Made by a program: the position numbers and the translations under genes
Source of the DNA: Cerasicoccus maritimus
GTDB taxonomy: Bacteria > Verrucomicrobiota > Verrucomicrobiia > Opitutales > Cerasicoccaceae
Direction of reading: 5' to 3'
DNA: 64,000 nucleotides
Assembly: GCA_031296935.1 (NCBI GenBank)
Contig: JAVDPD010000015.1
Coordinates: 1 to 64,000, forward strand
Shown here: positions 28,652 to 45,921 of the stretch, piece by piece
Numbering within the stretch: the stretch's first letter is position 1
How the letters are laid out: each line of letters opens with the position of its first letter
Notes under the pieces: model-generated
What the model was told of the DNA's origin: nothing
The model's database searches: none
What the model saw: the letters and a program-made list of their open reading frames with translations, nothing else

Positions 28652-28727
28652 AGGGCGATAGTTCAATTGGTAGAGCAGCGGTCTCCAAAACCGCAAGTTG
28701 GGGGTTCGACTCCCTCTCGCCCTGCCA
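28652..28727 (+). tRNA. tRNA-Trp (anticodon CCA)
   Basis: This is a 76-nt cloverleaf with encoded CCA. The acceptor AGGGCGA pairs perfectly with TCGCCCT, the anticodon stem GCGGT/ACCGC encloses CTCCAAA (anticodon CCA), and the T loop is TTCGACT. It precedes secE as in many bacteria. Confidence 0.96.
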
Positions 28728-28826
28728 CTTTCCAGATTGTGAGAAAGTGTCACCGCGCTGATTTTTGTCAGCGCTTTTGACGCCTACGCATATCGAAACC
28801 ACCTCCACTCATTCACACTGATACCG

Positions 28827-29030
28827 ATGGCAAATCCCTTCGCCAAGATCCGTCTCTTTTACAGCGAAACCGCGCTTGAACTCAAGAAGTCCCAGTGGCC
28901 AAACGCCAAGGAACTCCGGGAGTTGACGGCTGTGGTATGTGTGGGGATCGTTATTATTGGCGCATTTATTTCCCTCGCGGACTTTGCGCTGTATAACTTT
29001 GTATCGTTGTTCACCAAGCTGGTGGGCTAA
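28827..29030 (+). CDS. secE: Preprotein translocase subunit SecE
   Basis: This 67-residue single-pass membrane protein is the short form of SecE, which clamps the SecY channel. The amphipathic part ends SQWPNAKELRELTAVV (conserved W-P), followed by one transmembrane helix (VGIVIIGAFISLADFALYNF). It lies between tRNA-Trp and nusG as expected. Confidence 0.95.
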   Translation: MANPFAKIRLFYSETALELKKSQWPNAKELRELTAVVCVGIVIIGAFISLADFALYNFVSLFTKLVG

Positions 29031-29075
29031 GTCTTTTTCCTCCCCTCATTTTTATTTCCAACCGGTCCTTGATTC

Positions 29076-29654
29076 ATGCCTAGCCCTATACAGTTGAGCG
29101 AACTCCAGTGGTATGCCGTACAGACGCTTTCCAACCAGGAAGCGAAAGTTAAGCGCTACCTCGACAAGTTCATCGAAGTTGAGGAGATGGGCGAATTCGT
29201 GAAGGAAGTGCTGATGCCGACCGAGACCGTTACCGAGGTCAAGTCCGGCAAAAAATACACGAAGCAGCGCAAGCTTTACCCAGGCTACGTCTTCATCCAC
29301 ATGCGGGTGTATGACGACCACGGCAAGGTTCTGCAGAAGCCGTGGTATTTCGTTCGCGGCGTGCAAGGCATCATTGGTTTCATTGGTGGTGACAATCCCA
29401 CCCCCCTCAAGCAGGAAGAAATCAACCGCATCCTGGACCAGGTGAAGCAGGCCGAAGGGCACGAAAAGCCCAAGGTCGAATACGAAGTCGGCGAAGAAGT
29501 CAAAATCACCGACGGACCATTTCTCAATCTCACGGGCCGTATCGACGAGGTCGATCCGGAGCGTGGAAAACTCAAAGTTTCCGTTTCCATTTTTGGCCGC
29601 TTTACGCCGGTCGAGCTGGAATACTGGCAAGTCGAACGAGCGGAAGAGTCCTAA
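29076..29654 (+). CDS. nusG: Transcription elongation/antitermination factor NusG
   Basis: This 192-residue factor binds RNA polymerase through its NGN domain (WYAVQTLSNQEAKVKRYLDK at the N-terminus, KLYPGYVFIHM). The KOW domain (EVGEEVKITDGPFLNLTGRI) contacts ribosomal S10 or Rho. There is no inserted domain. It lies 45 bases after secE. Confidence 0.97.
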   Translation: MPSPIQLSELQWYAVQTLSNQEAKVKRYLDKFIEVEEMGEFVKEVLMPTETVTEVKSGKKYTKQRKLYPGYVFIHMRVYDDHGKVLQKPWYFVRGVQGIIGFIGGDNPTPLKQEEINRILDQVKQAEGHEKPKVEYEVGEEVKITDGPFLNLTGRIDEVDPERGKLKVSVSIFGRFTPVELEYWQVERAEES

Positions 29655-29709
29655 GCGTCGACCACTCTGGTTATCGCAAAAGGCATTCGCAATCACCGCA
29701 TAATATACA

Positions 29710-30138
29710 ATGGCTAAGAAAAAAGTAGTAGGACAGATTCGTCTACAGCTGCCCGCTGGAGCCGCCAACCCTGCGCCGCCCGTTGGTCCGGCACTGGGTG
29801 CGCATGGCGTGAACATCATGGGCTTCTGTAAGGAATACAACGCGAAGACAAAGGACCAGGCTGGTATGATCCTGCCGGTGGTTATCACGGTTTACGCAGA
29901 CCGTTCCTTCACCTTCATCCTCAAGAGCCCGCCCGCAGCGGTTCTCTTGCGCAAAGCAGCAGGAATCGCTAAGGGTTCTGGCGTGCCGAACAAAGAAAAA
30001 GTCGGCAAGGTCACCCACAAGCAGCTCCTCGAAATCGTCGAAATCAAGAAGAACGACCTCAATGCATCCGATCCGGAGCAGGCCGCCCGCATGATTGCCG
30101 GCACCGCGCGCTCGATGGGTATTGAAGTAGAAGGCTAA
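29710..30138 (+). CDS. rplK: Ribosomal protein L11
   Basis: This 142-residue protein of the large subunit GTPase centre has the standard opening [20 protein letters not shown] and the C-terminal RNA-binding region ending [14 protein letters not shown]. It begins the L11-L1-L10-L7/L12 ribosomal gene run, 17 bases before rplA. Confidence 0.98.
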   Translation: MAKKKVVGQIRLQLPAGAANPAPPVGPALGAHGVNIMGFCKEYNAKTKDQAGMILPVVITVYADRSFTFILKSPPAAVLLRKAAGIAKGSGVPNKEKVGKVTHKQLLEIVEIKKNDLNASDPEQAARMIAGTARSMGIEVEG

Positions 30139-30155
30139 CCCAGGAGATTATAACC

Positions 30156-30851
30156 ATGTCCAAATTATCCAAACGCATGGCCGCAGCGCGTGAAGGCGTT
30201 GATCTCACCAAGGCCTACACTCTCGACGAAGCTGTTGATACGCTCAGCAAATTCCCGACTGCCAAGTTCGACGAAACCATTGAAGTTTACGCCCACCTCG
30301 GCGTCGACCCCCGCCAGACCACGCAAATGGTTCGCGGAACGGTCGCTCTGCCGCACGGTAGTGGTAAGCAGGTCGTAGTCGCCGTCTTCACCGAAAACCC
30401 CGATGAAGCCAAGGCTGCCGGCGCTGAGTTCGCTGGCCTCGATGACCTGATCGAAAAGGTCCAGGGCGGCTGGCTCGACTTTGACGTCGCAGTAGCCACT
30501 CCCGGCGCGATGAAGGAAGTGCGCAAGGTTGCGCGCGTTCTTGGTCCGCGCGGCATGATGCCGAACCCGAAGACGGGCACGGTTGGTGACGATGTTGCCA
30601 AGATCGTGAACGAAGTGAAGGCCGGCCGTGTCGAATACAAGATGGACAAGACTGCGAATGTTGCCGTTGTCGTTGGTAAGCGTTCGTTCTCCAAGGAGCA
30701 AATCCTGGACAATGCCAAGACCGTCATCGATAGCCTCGCCAAGTCGAAGCCTGAAACCTTCAAGGGCGGCGCGTTCTTGAAGAGCCTCACCATCAGCTCA
30801 ACCATGAGCCCCGGCGTTAAGATCGACGTCAAGGCCGCTCAAAATAACTAA
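30156..30851 (+). CDS. rplA: Ribosomal protein L1
   Basis: This 231-residue protein of the L1 stalk contains RVLGPRGMMPNPKTGTV and GGAFLKSLTISSTMSPGVKI. In other bacteria L1 also represses its own mRNA; no L1-site mimic was identified before rplK here. A good ribosome-binding site (CAGGAG) precedes the start. Confidence 0.98.
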   Translation: MSKLSKRMAAAREGVDLTKAYTLDEAVDTLSKFPTAKFDETIEVYAHLGVDPRQTTQMVRGTVALPHGSGKQVVVAVFTENPDEAKAAGAEFAGLDDLIEKVQGGWLDFDVAVATPGAMKEVRKVARVLGPRGMMPNPKTGTVGDDVAKIVNEVKAGRVEYKMDKTANVAVVVGKRSFSKEQILDNAKTVIDSLAKSKPETFKGGAFLKSLTISSTMSPGVKIDVKAAQNN

Positions 30852-30865
30852 GGAGGCGCTTAACC

Positions 30866-31387
30866 ATGAGACCAGAAAAGCAATACCTCGTTAAGGAAGT
30901 TTCCGACTACCTCGCCAAGAGCGAATACGTTTTCCTGACCGACTTCAACCGCCTGACCGTGGCGGAAACCGCTGAACTGCGTGGCCAGCTCGCCACCCAG
31001 AACGCAGAGTTCCACGTCGTTAAGAACAGTATCCTGAACAATGCCATGAAGGAGCGCGAGCTTCCGAGCGTCGAAGACGTGCTGGAAGGCCCGACCGCAA
31101 TCGTGGTTGGTGGCCCGAATCCTTCGGAAGTGGCCAAGGTTCTGATCAAGTTCTTCAAGGACAAGGAAAAGGTTGAAGTCAAGAAGGGCCTGCTCGGCGA
31201 GCAAACGCTTAGCAAGGAAGAAGTCGAAGAACTCTCGAAGCTTCCGAGCCTCGACGAGCTCCGTGCCAAGTTCCTCAGCCTGCTCAACACGCCGGCTACG
31301 CAGACCGTTCGCGTTCTTATCGCTGGCCCGCAAGGCCTGCTCAACGTTCTCCAAGCCAAGGTCGACAAGGACGGCGGCGCGGAGTAA
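30866..31387 (+). CDS. rplJ: Ribosomal protein L10
   Basis: This 173-residue protein anchors the L7/L12 stalk. It opens with MRPEKQYLVKEVSDYLAKSE. Only 14 bases separate it from rplA, so there is no room for a separate L10 leader of the E. coli type. The AAGGAGG ribosome-binding site overlaps the rplA end region. Confidence 0.96.
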   Translation: MRPEKQYLVKEVSDYLAKSEYVFLTDFNRLTVAETAELRGQLATQNAEFHVVKNSILNNAMKERELPSVEDVLEGPTAIVVGGPNPSEVAKVLIKFFKDKEKVEVKKGLLGEQTLSKEEVEELSKLPSLDELRAKFLSLLNTPATQTVRVLIAGPQGLLNVLQAKVDKDGGAE

Positions 31388-31498
31388 TCCACATCACTTT
31401 TACCCAACAGGTAAGAAACAAACAAACATCCAAAGAACCGTTCAGGGGGATGCGTCCCTTAAATCGCTTTTCGGCGACCTGTCATTCAAGGAAACATC

Positions 31499-31885
31499 AT
31501 GTCAGACATCACCAAAGATCAAGTTATCGAATGGCTGAGCAATCAGTCCGTTCTTGAAGTTGCCGGTCTCGTTAAGGACCTCGAAGAAAAGTGGGGCGTT
31601 AGCGCTGCTGCTCCTGTTGCTGTTGCCGCTGGCGGCGCTGCTGCAGGTGGCGAAGCCGCTGCTGCTGAAGAGAAGGACGAATTCGACGTCATCCTCAAGG
31701 CTGCTGGCTCCAACAAGATTGCCTCCATTAAGGCTGTTCGCGAAATCACCGGTCTTGGCCTCAAGGAAGCCAAGGAAATGGTTGAAGGCGCACCGAAGGC
31801 CATCAAGGAAGGCGTATCCAAGGAAGAAGCTGCCGAGCTCGAAAAGAAGCTCAAGGACGCTGGCGCCGAAGTCGAAGTCAAGTAA
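31499..31885 (+). CDS. rplL: Ribosomal protein L7/L12
   Basis: This 128-residue stalk protein has an N-terminal dimerisation helix, an Ala/Gly-rich hinge (residues about 34-55), and the factor-binding C-terminal domain ([36 protein letters not shown]). The 111-base spacer after rplJ is longer than other spacers in the run and may hold a translation signal; no stable hairpin was assigned. Confidence 0.98.
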   Translation: MSDITKDQVIEWLSNQSVLEVAGLVKDLEEKWGVSAAAPVAVAAGGAAAGGEAAAAEEKDEFDVILKAAGSNKIASIKAVREITGLGLKEAKEMVEGAPKAIKEGVSKEEAAELEKKLKDAGAEVEVK

Positions 31886-31970
31886 CCCTCCTTACGCATC
31901 TCAGGAAGCAGAAATTTGTTTCAAGCATCCTTTATTTCCGCAGGCAAGCGGGCTCGCCAATCGGCGGGTC

Positions 31971-32017
31971 CGCTGTCGGCGTTTTCTACCTCTCGGTGAC
32001 GACGCTCGCCGACAGCG
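31971..32017 (+). promoter_or_regulatory. Hairpin in the rplL-rpoB spacer
   Basis: CGCTGTCGGCG (31971-31981) and CGCCGACAGCG (32007-32017) form a perfect 11-bp stem with a 25-nt loop in the 223-base spacer between rplL and rpoB. In E. coli the same spacer has an attenuator and an RNase III site that set the ribosomal-to-polymerase ratio. A similar role is proposed here by position. No T-run follows, so a simple terminator is unlikely. Confidence 0.65.
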
Positions 32018-32108
32018 CGTTGGAAATTTGTTCCAGCGCCTTGTCGGCGGCCGTTTCAACCGCAACCAATCAGGTTAACCGAACAACACCAGTCCCATCA
32101 GAAGCACC

Positions 32109-35933
<3,825 letters not shown>

Positions 35934-35952
35934 TTAGGGGAGGGGACCAAAC

Positions 35953-40116
<4,164 letters not shown>

Positions 40117-40145
40117 GGTCGATCGTCAACGATCTAAAACTTTAC

Positions 40146-40179
40146 ACGGCGCTTCCGTTCTCGGAGGCGCCGTTTTTTT
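40146..40179 (+). terminator. Rho-independent terminator of rpoBC
   Basis: ACGGCGCTTCCG and CGGAGGCGCCGT pair (one G-T wobble) around a TTCT loop and run into a T7 tract, 30 bases after the rpoC stop. Confidence 0.92.
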
Positions 40180-40233
40180 GCGGTAGTTCGGAGGAGAGAG
40201 TGGTGAGTTTCGAGTTGGGTGAATGGGGGAGTC

Positions 40234-40299
40234 CTAGAGATAACATGAAGTTGCCGGGTTGAGCAAGTGCTGGCCCCGGCAACTTCATATTATCTCTAG
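40234..40299. repeat. 66-bp dispersed palindrome, copy B
   Basis: Same element as 15490-15555. The left arm is identical, the right arm has one change (CATAT for CATGT), and the loop has one change at its last base, giving 64/66 identity. The single arm change breaks one pair of the 25-bp stem. It lies 55 bases after the rpoC terminator, in an intergenic region. Confidence 0.92.
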
Positions 40300-40581
40300 T
40301 GGAGAAAAATTGGCCTTCCCCTCTATATGTCCGACCCTTTGTGCTAAAATCCACCTGTGTTTTCGACCAATACCGAAACCTGCCGTTGACGCTCGGTATG
40401 TCACGAATTGAAGGCAGTAATCGGGAGACGCCGACTCCCTAGTCGGCTTAAGTTGACTCCCACCCTGTGTATCGCCGACTCCCCAATTACGGATCGGCGA
40501 TTCCTTTACAAATGCATGGTAGTAACATGGACTCTGCTACGGTTAGGCAGAAGCTGTGCATAGGGGTGACTCTGCCAATGC

Positions 40582-40646
40582 CTATAGGCCACTTCGATTA
40601 ACCTACGCAATCTCGGCCATGGTTGGTTAATCGAGGTGTCCTATAG
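40582..40646. repeat. Inverted repeat with 22-nt arms
   Basis: CTATAGGCCACTTCGATTAA-CC (40582-40603) pairs with 40625-40646 with two mismatches, leaving a 21-nt loop. It ends about 35 bases before the first BlaI-type operator and could be another repeat-derived hairpin. Confidence 0.7.
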
Positions 40647-40680
40647 TCGAACATGTTGAATAAAGATTAAAATAATCTAA

Positions 40681-40722
40681 CTACGAAGCTTTTCGTTGAC
40701 AGGCCTACGAAAGTGTTCGTAG
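40681..40722 (+). promoter_or_regulatory. Tandem BlaI-type operators
   Basis: Two 18-bp palindromes of the form CTACGAA-N4-TTCGTAG lie side by side. 40705-40722 (centre AGTG) is perfect, and 40681-40698 (centre GCTT) has one mismatch. Their centres are 24 bp apart, and the second ends 8 bases before the blaI ATG. The TACG/CGTA ends differ from the staphylococcal TACA/TGTA operator but keep its symmetry and spacing, so autorepression by the BlaI-like protein is the likely role. Confidence 0.8.
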
Positions 40723-40730
40723 ATAGGTGT

Positions 40731-41123
40731 ATGAAAGCAAAACCGCTGCGACCAACGGAATCGGAACTGGATATTCTTAAAGTGTTATGGGCGCATGGGG
40801 CGTTGACCGTGCGTGGGGTGCATGAGCGCCTCGTGACCGAGACGGGCTACACGACGGTGCTCAAGCTCATGCAGATCATGGCGGAGAAAGGCTTGGTGGT
40901 GCGTGATGAGAGCCAGCGCGCCCATGTTTATACAGCTGCCATCGACGAGGGGGAAACGAAGCAGCAGGCGGTCCAGTCACTGGCGGGAAAACTCTTTGGC
41001 GGGAGTGGCTTAAAGCTCGCGATGCAGGCGTTGGGCCAAGGCAAAGCGTCGCCGGAGGAGCTCGCGGAAATGCGCCAGCTGATCGACGCCATGGAGCAGT
41101 CACCGAAAAAGCCTAAACGTTGA
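40731..41123 (+). CDS. blaI: BlaI/MecI/CopY-family repressor
   Basis: This 130-residue penicillinase-repressor-family protein has an N-terminal winged helix (LRPTESELDILKVLWAHGAL, VHERLVTETGYTTVLKLMQI) and a C-terminal helical dimerisation part. In the family, the M56 partner causes cleavage of the repressor and thereby induction. I use the ATG at 40731; the frame opens earlier but would run into the operator. It lies 9 bases before the M56 gene. Confidence 0.92.
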   Translation: MKAKPLRPTESELDILKVLWAHGALTVRGVHERLVTETGYTTVLKLMQIMAEKGLVVRDESQRAHVYTAAIDEGETKQQAVQSLAGKLFGGSGLKLAMQALGQGKASPEELAEMRQLIDAMEQSPKKPKR

Positions 41124-41132
41124 GGAGGCAGC

Positions 41133-44100
41133 ATGTCGAATACTCTGGAGTACCTAATCGAGTTGCCCGTGATGCAGCGCATCGGCTGGGCGCTGCTCCA
41201 CTTTGTGTGGCAAGGTGCGCTGATCGATTTATTGGCAGGCCTGTTGTTCCGCCTGCCCGTTGCGCGCCGAGCGTCCGTTAGCTATGCGATCAGCGTGGCG
41301 TCGCTCGTGCTCTGTGCCTTGGCGCCCATGGCGACGTTTTACGTCGTCCAGCCGATGGCGGTGGTCAAATCCGATGTCGCTCCGCCCGAGCCATTGGTTG
41401 TTGCCCACTCCGAGCCCGTCAAACCATTAACCGTCGTTCAAGCCGTGCCGGCCGCCAATGATCTTGGCATTCCTAAGGCGAGTGCGCTAATCGTGGAAAA
41501 TCCACCTGAGTCGGATTGGCGGGAAGTATGGTCGCAGCGTGCGGCGCCTTATGTTCCGTGGCTGGTCGTTGGCTGGTTCCCCATCGCCGTCTTGCTCAGC
41601 CTAAGGCTGACCATTGGCTGGCGCATGACCCGCGTGTGGGTAAGCGCTGGCAAAGAGATTGTCCTGCCGGTCGATCTGCAAAGTCTGAAGCAGCGCATGG
41701 GCGTCACAGCTACAGTGCGTGTGCTGGAAAGCGTCTATGCTAAGGCGCCGATGGTGGTAGGCGCTTTGAAGCCGGTGATTCTCATTCCGGTTGGATTTTT
41801 AACGATGCTCACTCCCGAGCAAGTTGAGGCGATTTTACTGCACGAACTGGCTCACATCAGGCGCCACGATTACCTGGTTAATTTCGTCCAGTCGTACGTC
41901 ACGGCGATCCTGTTTTACCATCCAGTGGTTTGGTGGCTAAACAGGAAGACGGTTGCCACTCGCGAGCTCTGCTGCGATGCGATGAGCGCAGAGGAGTTTG
42001 CTAACAATGCGGAATACGCTCAAGCGTTGGCGTCATTGGAATTTTGGCGGCAGAACCCACCCACGCTGGCGACGGCTGCGAGCGATGGTTCATTGCTTCA
42101 GCGGATACGCGCCCTGGCCGGGCAATCGACATTAGAAGGGCCAAACGTGCGGGCAATCGCCAGCTTGGCGGCGGTTTTTTCACTGTCACTGGGGCTTTCG
42201 CTGGCGGTCTATTCGAGCGAGTTGAATGCGGAAACGGATGCCTTTGTGCGACATCGGCAGGCCCCTCCCACTGGGACAGTTGTTGGCCCTAATGGGAATC
42301 CAGTCGCCGGCGCGCAGGTCTCACTGTACCACCTGAAATACTTTTATGGACTGGAAAATGGCGTCGTTGATTCGGTGCGGACCGATGAGGAGGGACGCTT
42401 TCAATTTTCGGATGATTTGTTGTTCAATGCCTGGCAATCGGACCCCGAGCGTGAACGCTATTACGTAGTGGCGGAAGCCGATGGACTGGCGCTTGATGTG
42501 CGTGCGATCAAGCCAACGACTGTTACGCAGGATATGCAGCTCCAGCTAAGCGAGCCCGAGCTACGCACGGTGATGGTGCAGGACAAGGATGGCCAACCGG
42601 TGGCTGGCGCCGATGTGTGGGTGCACTCTATTTCGGCCAATGGGCATGGGGCGTTTTTTCAACCGGCCTTTGGTTCCATGCGGGCGGAGACGGACGCCGC
42701 GGGCAAGGTGGAGTTTAAGCAACTGCCGAAAGGATCGGTGGTCTTTGCTGCGGAGAAAGCCGGGCTTTCGCCCAACTGGTCGGGCTGCGGCTCGGGCAAG
42801 GATAATCCCTCGACGGTGTGCCTGCGCCCAGGCGCATCGGTAAGCGGAGTAGTCCGGATGCCCAATGGACAACCGGCGGCGGGCATAATGGTCTATGCGA
42901 CGCCTAACTGGCCGCTCTCCGACTATACCTTTACGCGCACCGACGCGCAGGGGCGATACAACCTGACCGGGCTCTACGGCAAGGGGGACGCCTGGGATGA
43001 TAGTGGCGGCACGGGCAGCTTTACTATGGGCGTGGAGGACCCGATGCTGGATGCGCAATCGCAGCAGGTGCAGTTGGATTCCGGGCAAGCAATCAAAGGC
43101 ATTAACTTTGTGGCGCAAAGTGGAACGCCGGTGCAGGGCGTGATCCTGGATCCGGTGAGCCTGGAGCCATTGGCCGGGATCAGAATCTTTGTGAGGCATG
43201 CAGGAGGTGAGCTGTATCTACTCTCGGGAGAAGACGGTGAATTTGATTTTCGGGCGCCGCCTGGTGAGGCTTACATCAGTGTTTGGGCACCAACCGCTCG
43301 TGAGTATTTTGTCAATGGAGCAAACGATGATGCCCGGCCACATTTCATGCGGTTTGAAGTTTATCAGACCAAACTCGATCTTAAAATCTATGCACCGAGT
43401 GCGGTTAAGCCAATGGTTTCTGCCAAGGGGCGGGTGTTGATGCCCGATGGTTCGCCCGCTGTGAATGCTGAAGTCATTTTCCGGCTGAATGTATCGCGTA
43501 GCCAGATCGTCAGTGATACGATGAAAACGTTGACGTTGCCATCTTTGAAAACCAATGATTTGGGAGAGTTTGTCTGCAAAGAATATCCAATAGGGGTGGC
43601 GTTACAGGCGGTGGTGAGGAAAGGCGATTTTGCCAGAGTGATTGACGTGCCGGCAATCGAGGCCGATGGAGAAACGTTGCCAGATATCCAGCTAGAGCCC
43701 GCGCTGAAGCGCACTATTCAAATCGTGGATATCGATGGGGCACCATTGAAAAACGTTGAGATTGATTATGGTCCGCAGCTCAGTAGTGAACCACTGGACC
43801 GCACCATATCAGTGGCTCCGGTGAGCCGCAGATTGCAACATCGTTTGAAGACGGATGGTCAGGGAATGGTAGAACTACGACCGTGCATACCGGGCTATTC
43901 AATGGACTTCTGGCTGGCGGATGTCGCCGTTTCCTGGAAGCGCGTATTGCCTCCATTGTTGGAAGGAAATGAGCCGTTGGTGTATACTCTGAGCGACCGC
44001 ATGTGGGTTCAGTTTATTGGTCCCGACGGTGAGGCGCTGCAAATTAAAGAGTTGGCTACGACTGCAAGCGGTTTGATCGGGCAAAACGAGCATGCCTATG

Positions 44101-45839
44101 TTCCGTTGACCACCGATGGCTTAAGCGCGGAGCAGGTGCAGGCCGGCTGGCGCAGCATTGCCAAGGAGAAGGTGATGTTTTACGGCCCTGGCGCTAAGTG
44201 TGACTGGTGGGCAGAGCTCGAAGACGGCGTGCAGACATCGGTTAAGGGCGTTTTCCCGGAATTCTCGAATACGCTACAGCTCGTTGCAGAGCACATTGAG
44301 CAAGCTGATGGTTTGCCCCTGCCTGAAGCCTGTGGCGCGGATGACATTGCTCTGTATATCCAGGATGTGGACGGCAATCCCATTGCTGGCGCTAAAGTAG
44401 TCAATGATCCGCATCGTGGGCGCGATTCTGTCTCCGGAGAGTCTAACGTGGACGGCTGGTGTATTTTGCCTAATGCGCGTAATTTGCGCATTTTCTATAT
44501 CGAGATAACGCATCCAGATTACGCGCCGCAGTGGATTTCCCTCGTGCCTGAAGGTCAGGCAGCGCCGATCACGCTTCATCAGCAGACGCGCTTGCAAGGT
44601 CAGATGGAAGGGCCCAATGGCGAGCTGACCGGCAAGGTGAGTTTTCGCTTTGAAGCCCGGCGTCCTTGGCGGGACTCTCGTGGCGAACCGCGTGAGATGG
44701 ATGACATTTTCTACGATGTCGAAAGCGATGAAAACGGTGCCTACGATTTCATGATTTCGCCCGGGCGCTATCGCTTGGTCGCGGAGAGCGAGCGCGGCTA
44801 CAGCCTGGTGATCGATTCTCTGGAAGTTAAGGAAGGAGCTGTTAATGAGCTACCGGCAAAAATGTCCGCTGGCGCCGAAGTGGTCTTCACGCTGCGGGAC
44901 AGCAAAACTGGTGAGCCAGTGGTGGGCTTTCCGATTTATGTCGGTGAACGCATTGGTCCCTACCATGGAGGCATTCGCAAGAATAGTATGCGGGTAACGG
45001 ATAAGAACGGTCAAGCCATCTGGGAGCACCTCCCTGTTCAGCAAACCCGTTTTTCGATCGCCTCCTGGGTGGCCCGCGAAACCAAATGTGAATATACGCG
45101 CTGGTGGTCACACCAGCATGTTTTTTTCGGAGAGCAGCACGCCAGGTTTGATTCGATGCCCCCCACTGGACCAGACGGCACCAACGACATGGTTGTCGAT
45201 CTCAAGGAGGGCCTGAACGAGTTCAACATCACGGCCGAACGCGGCATTCGTGTTTCTGGCACGGTGAAACTGCCGGAGGAGATCCCGGATGGCTCGATTA
45301 CGGCGACGATTGCGCCCGTTCGTGATAGACGCAGTAGCTTCTCGGGCGACTCGCGGGCGAATGTTAAAGTGGACCGCGAAACGGGCAAGTTTGCGGCCTT
45401 TTTGCCGGCGGGTAATGGCATTGCCTATCGCTTGTGTGTCTATCACACGATCTATGGTAACTCTGATGAACGGCGGACGCTACCCGCGGCAATCAGCGCG
45501 CCCTTTGAGTCCAAGGCGGGTGAGTTATTCACCTTCGATCTTTCGATGCTCGGTGGAGGCTTCGTGAAGGGGCGTGTGGTGGATGCCGAGGGTCAGCCGG
45601 CTTCTGATATTACAGTGCGCGCGATCCCATTGGACCATGCCGGTGGCATCTACGAGGAACCCAAGATCACGACACTGGCCAACGGCGAGTTTCAAATGGG
45701 GCCGATCCGCTCGGCTGAATATGCCATCATTACAGAGCGTGGCTACCAGTGGCGATCTAAGCCAAACGCGGCGGCACATGCTGCGGTGGTTGATCGTGAA
45801 ACGGTGGACTTGGGCATCGTTGAAGAAAAATCTCCCTGA
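41133..45839 (+). CDS. Giant M56/BlaR1-like metalloprotease with repeat array
   Basis: This is a 1,568-residue membrane protein. The first 365 residues are a BlaR1/MecR1-type M56 zinc protease: membrane helices at about 12-40, 48-72, 138-165 and 338-360, and the zinc motif HELAH at about 237-241 followed by ELCCDAMSAEEF. The penicillin-binding sensor of classical BlaR1 is absent. Instead about 1,200 extracytoplasmic residues form a long series of carboxypeptidase-regulatory-like beta domains (GPNGNPVAGAQVSLYHL, DKDGQPVAGADVWVHSISAN, DAEGQPASDITVRAIPLDHA). With BlaI it should form a signal-transduction pair; the signal is unknown and may be a surface polysaccharide or protein rather than a beta-lactam. 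Confidence 0.9.
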   Translation: MSNTLEYLIELPVMQRIGWALLHFVWQGALIDLLAGLLFRLPVARRASVSYAISVASLVLCALAPMATFYVVQPMAVVKSDVAPPEPLVVAHSEPVKPLTVVQAVPAANDLGIPKASALIVENPPESDWREVWSQRAAPYVPWLVVGWFPIAVLLSLRLTIGWRMTRVWVSAGKEIVLPVDLQSLKQRMGVTATVRVLESVYAKAPMVVGALKPVILIPVGFLTMLTPEQVEAILLHELAHIRRHDYLVNFVQSYVTAILFYHPVVWWLNRKTVATRELCCDAMSAEEFANNAEYAQALASLEFWRQNPPTLATAASDGSLLQRIRALAGQSTLEGPNVRAIASLAAVFSLSLGLSLAVYSSELNAETDAFVRHRQAPPTGTVVGPNGNPVAGAQVSLYHLKYFYGLENGVVDSVRTDEEGRFQFSDDLLFNAWQSDPERERYYVVAEADGLALDVRAIKPTTVTQDMQLQLSEPELRTVMVQDKDGQPVAGADVWVHSISANGHGAFFQPAFGSMRAETDAAGKVEFKQLPKGSVVFAAEKAGLSPNWSGCGSGKDNPSTVCLRPGASVSGVVRMPNGQPAAGIMVYATPNWPLSDYTFTRTDAQGRYNLTGLYGKGDAWDDSGGTGSFTMGVEDPMLDAQSQQVQLDSGQAIKGINFVAQSGTPVQGVILDPVSLEPLAGIRIFVRHAGGELYLLSGEDGEFDFRAPPGEAYISVWAPTAREYFVNGANDDARPHFMRFEVYQTKLDLKIYAPSAVKPMVSAKGRVLMPDGSPAVNAEVIFRLNVSRSQIVSDTMKTLTLPSLKTNDLGEFVCKEYPIGVALQAVVRKGDFARVIDVPAIEADGETLPDIQLEPALKRTIQIVDIDGAPLKNVEIDYGPQLSSEPLDRTISVAPVSRRLQHRLKTDGQGMVELRPCIPGYSMDFWLADVAVSWKRVLPPLLEGNEPLVYTLSDRMWVQFIGPDGEALQIKELATTASGLIGQNEHAYVPLTTDGLSAEQVQAGWRSIAKEKVMFYGPGAKCDWWAELEDGVQTSVKGVFPEFSNTLQLVAEHIEQADGLPLPEACGADDIALYIQDVDGNPIAGAKVVNDPHRGRDSVSGESNVDGWCILPNARNLRIFYIEITHPDYAPQWISLVPEGQAAPITLHQQTRLQGQMEGPNGELTGKVSFRFEARRPWRDSRGEPREMDDIFYDVESDENGAYDFMISPGRYRLVAESERGYSLVIDSLEVKEGAVNELPAKMSAGAEVVFTLRDSKTGEPVVGFPIYVGERIGPYHGGIRKNSMRVTDKNGQAIWEHLPVQQTRFSIASWVARETKCEYTRWWSHQHVFFGEQHARFDSMPPTGPDGTNDMVVDLKEGLNEFNITAERGIRVSGTVKLPEEIPDGSITATIAPVRDRRSSFSGDSRANVKVDRETGKFAAFLPAGNGIAYRLCVYHTIYGNSDERRTLPAAISAPFESKAGELFTFDLSMLGGGFVKGRVVDAEGQPASDITVRAIPLDHAGGIYEEPKITTLANGEFQMGPIRSAEYAIITERGYQWRSKPNAAAHAAVVDRETVDLGIVEEKSP

Positions 45840-45921
45840 GGGGGAAAGCCATTTTTAAGCTAGTCAATACCGGGAAGGGCTTTAAGTTAGTGTTAAATCC
45901 ATCATTAACACTGACATTACT

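Larger units (their letters stand above)
40180..40680. other. Gap with dispersed palindrome and inverted repeats
   Basis: No gene is supported. The stretch contains copy B of the 66-bp palindrome (40234-40299), repeated CGCCGACTCCC words near 40428 and 40472, and an inverted repeat with 22-nt arms and two mismatches (40582-40603 against 40625-40646). The BlaI-type operators begin right after it. Confidence 0.6.

Noticed and set aside
40420..40510. Repeated CGCCGACTCCC words as a CRISPR-like array
   Set aside because: Only two irregular occurrences with unequal spacing and no cas genes in the window.
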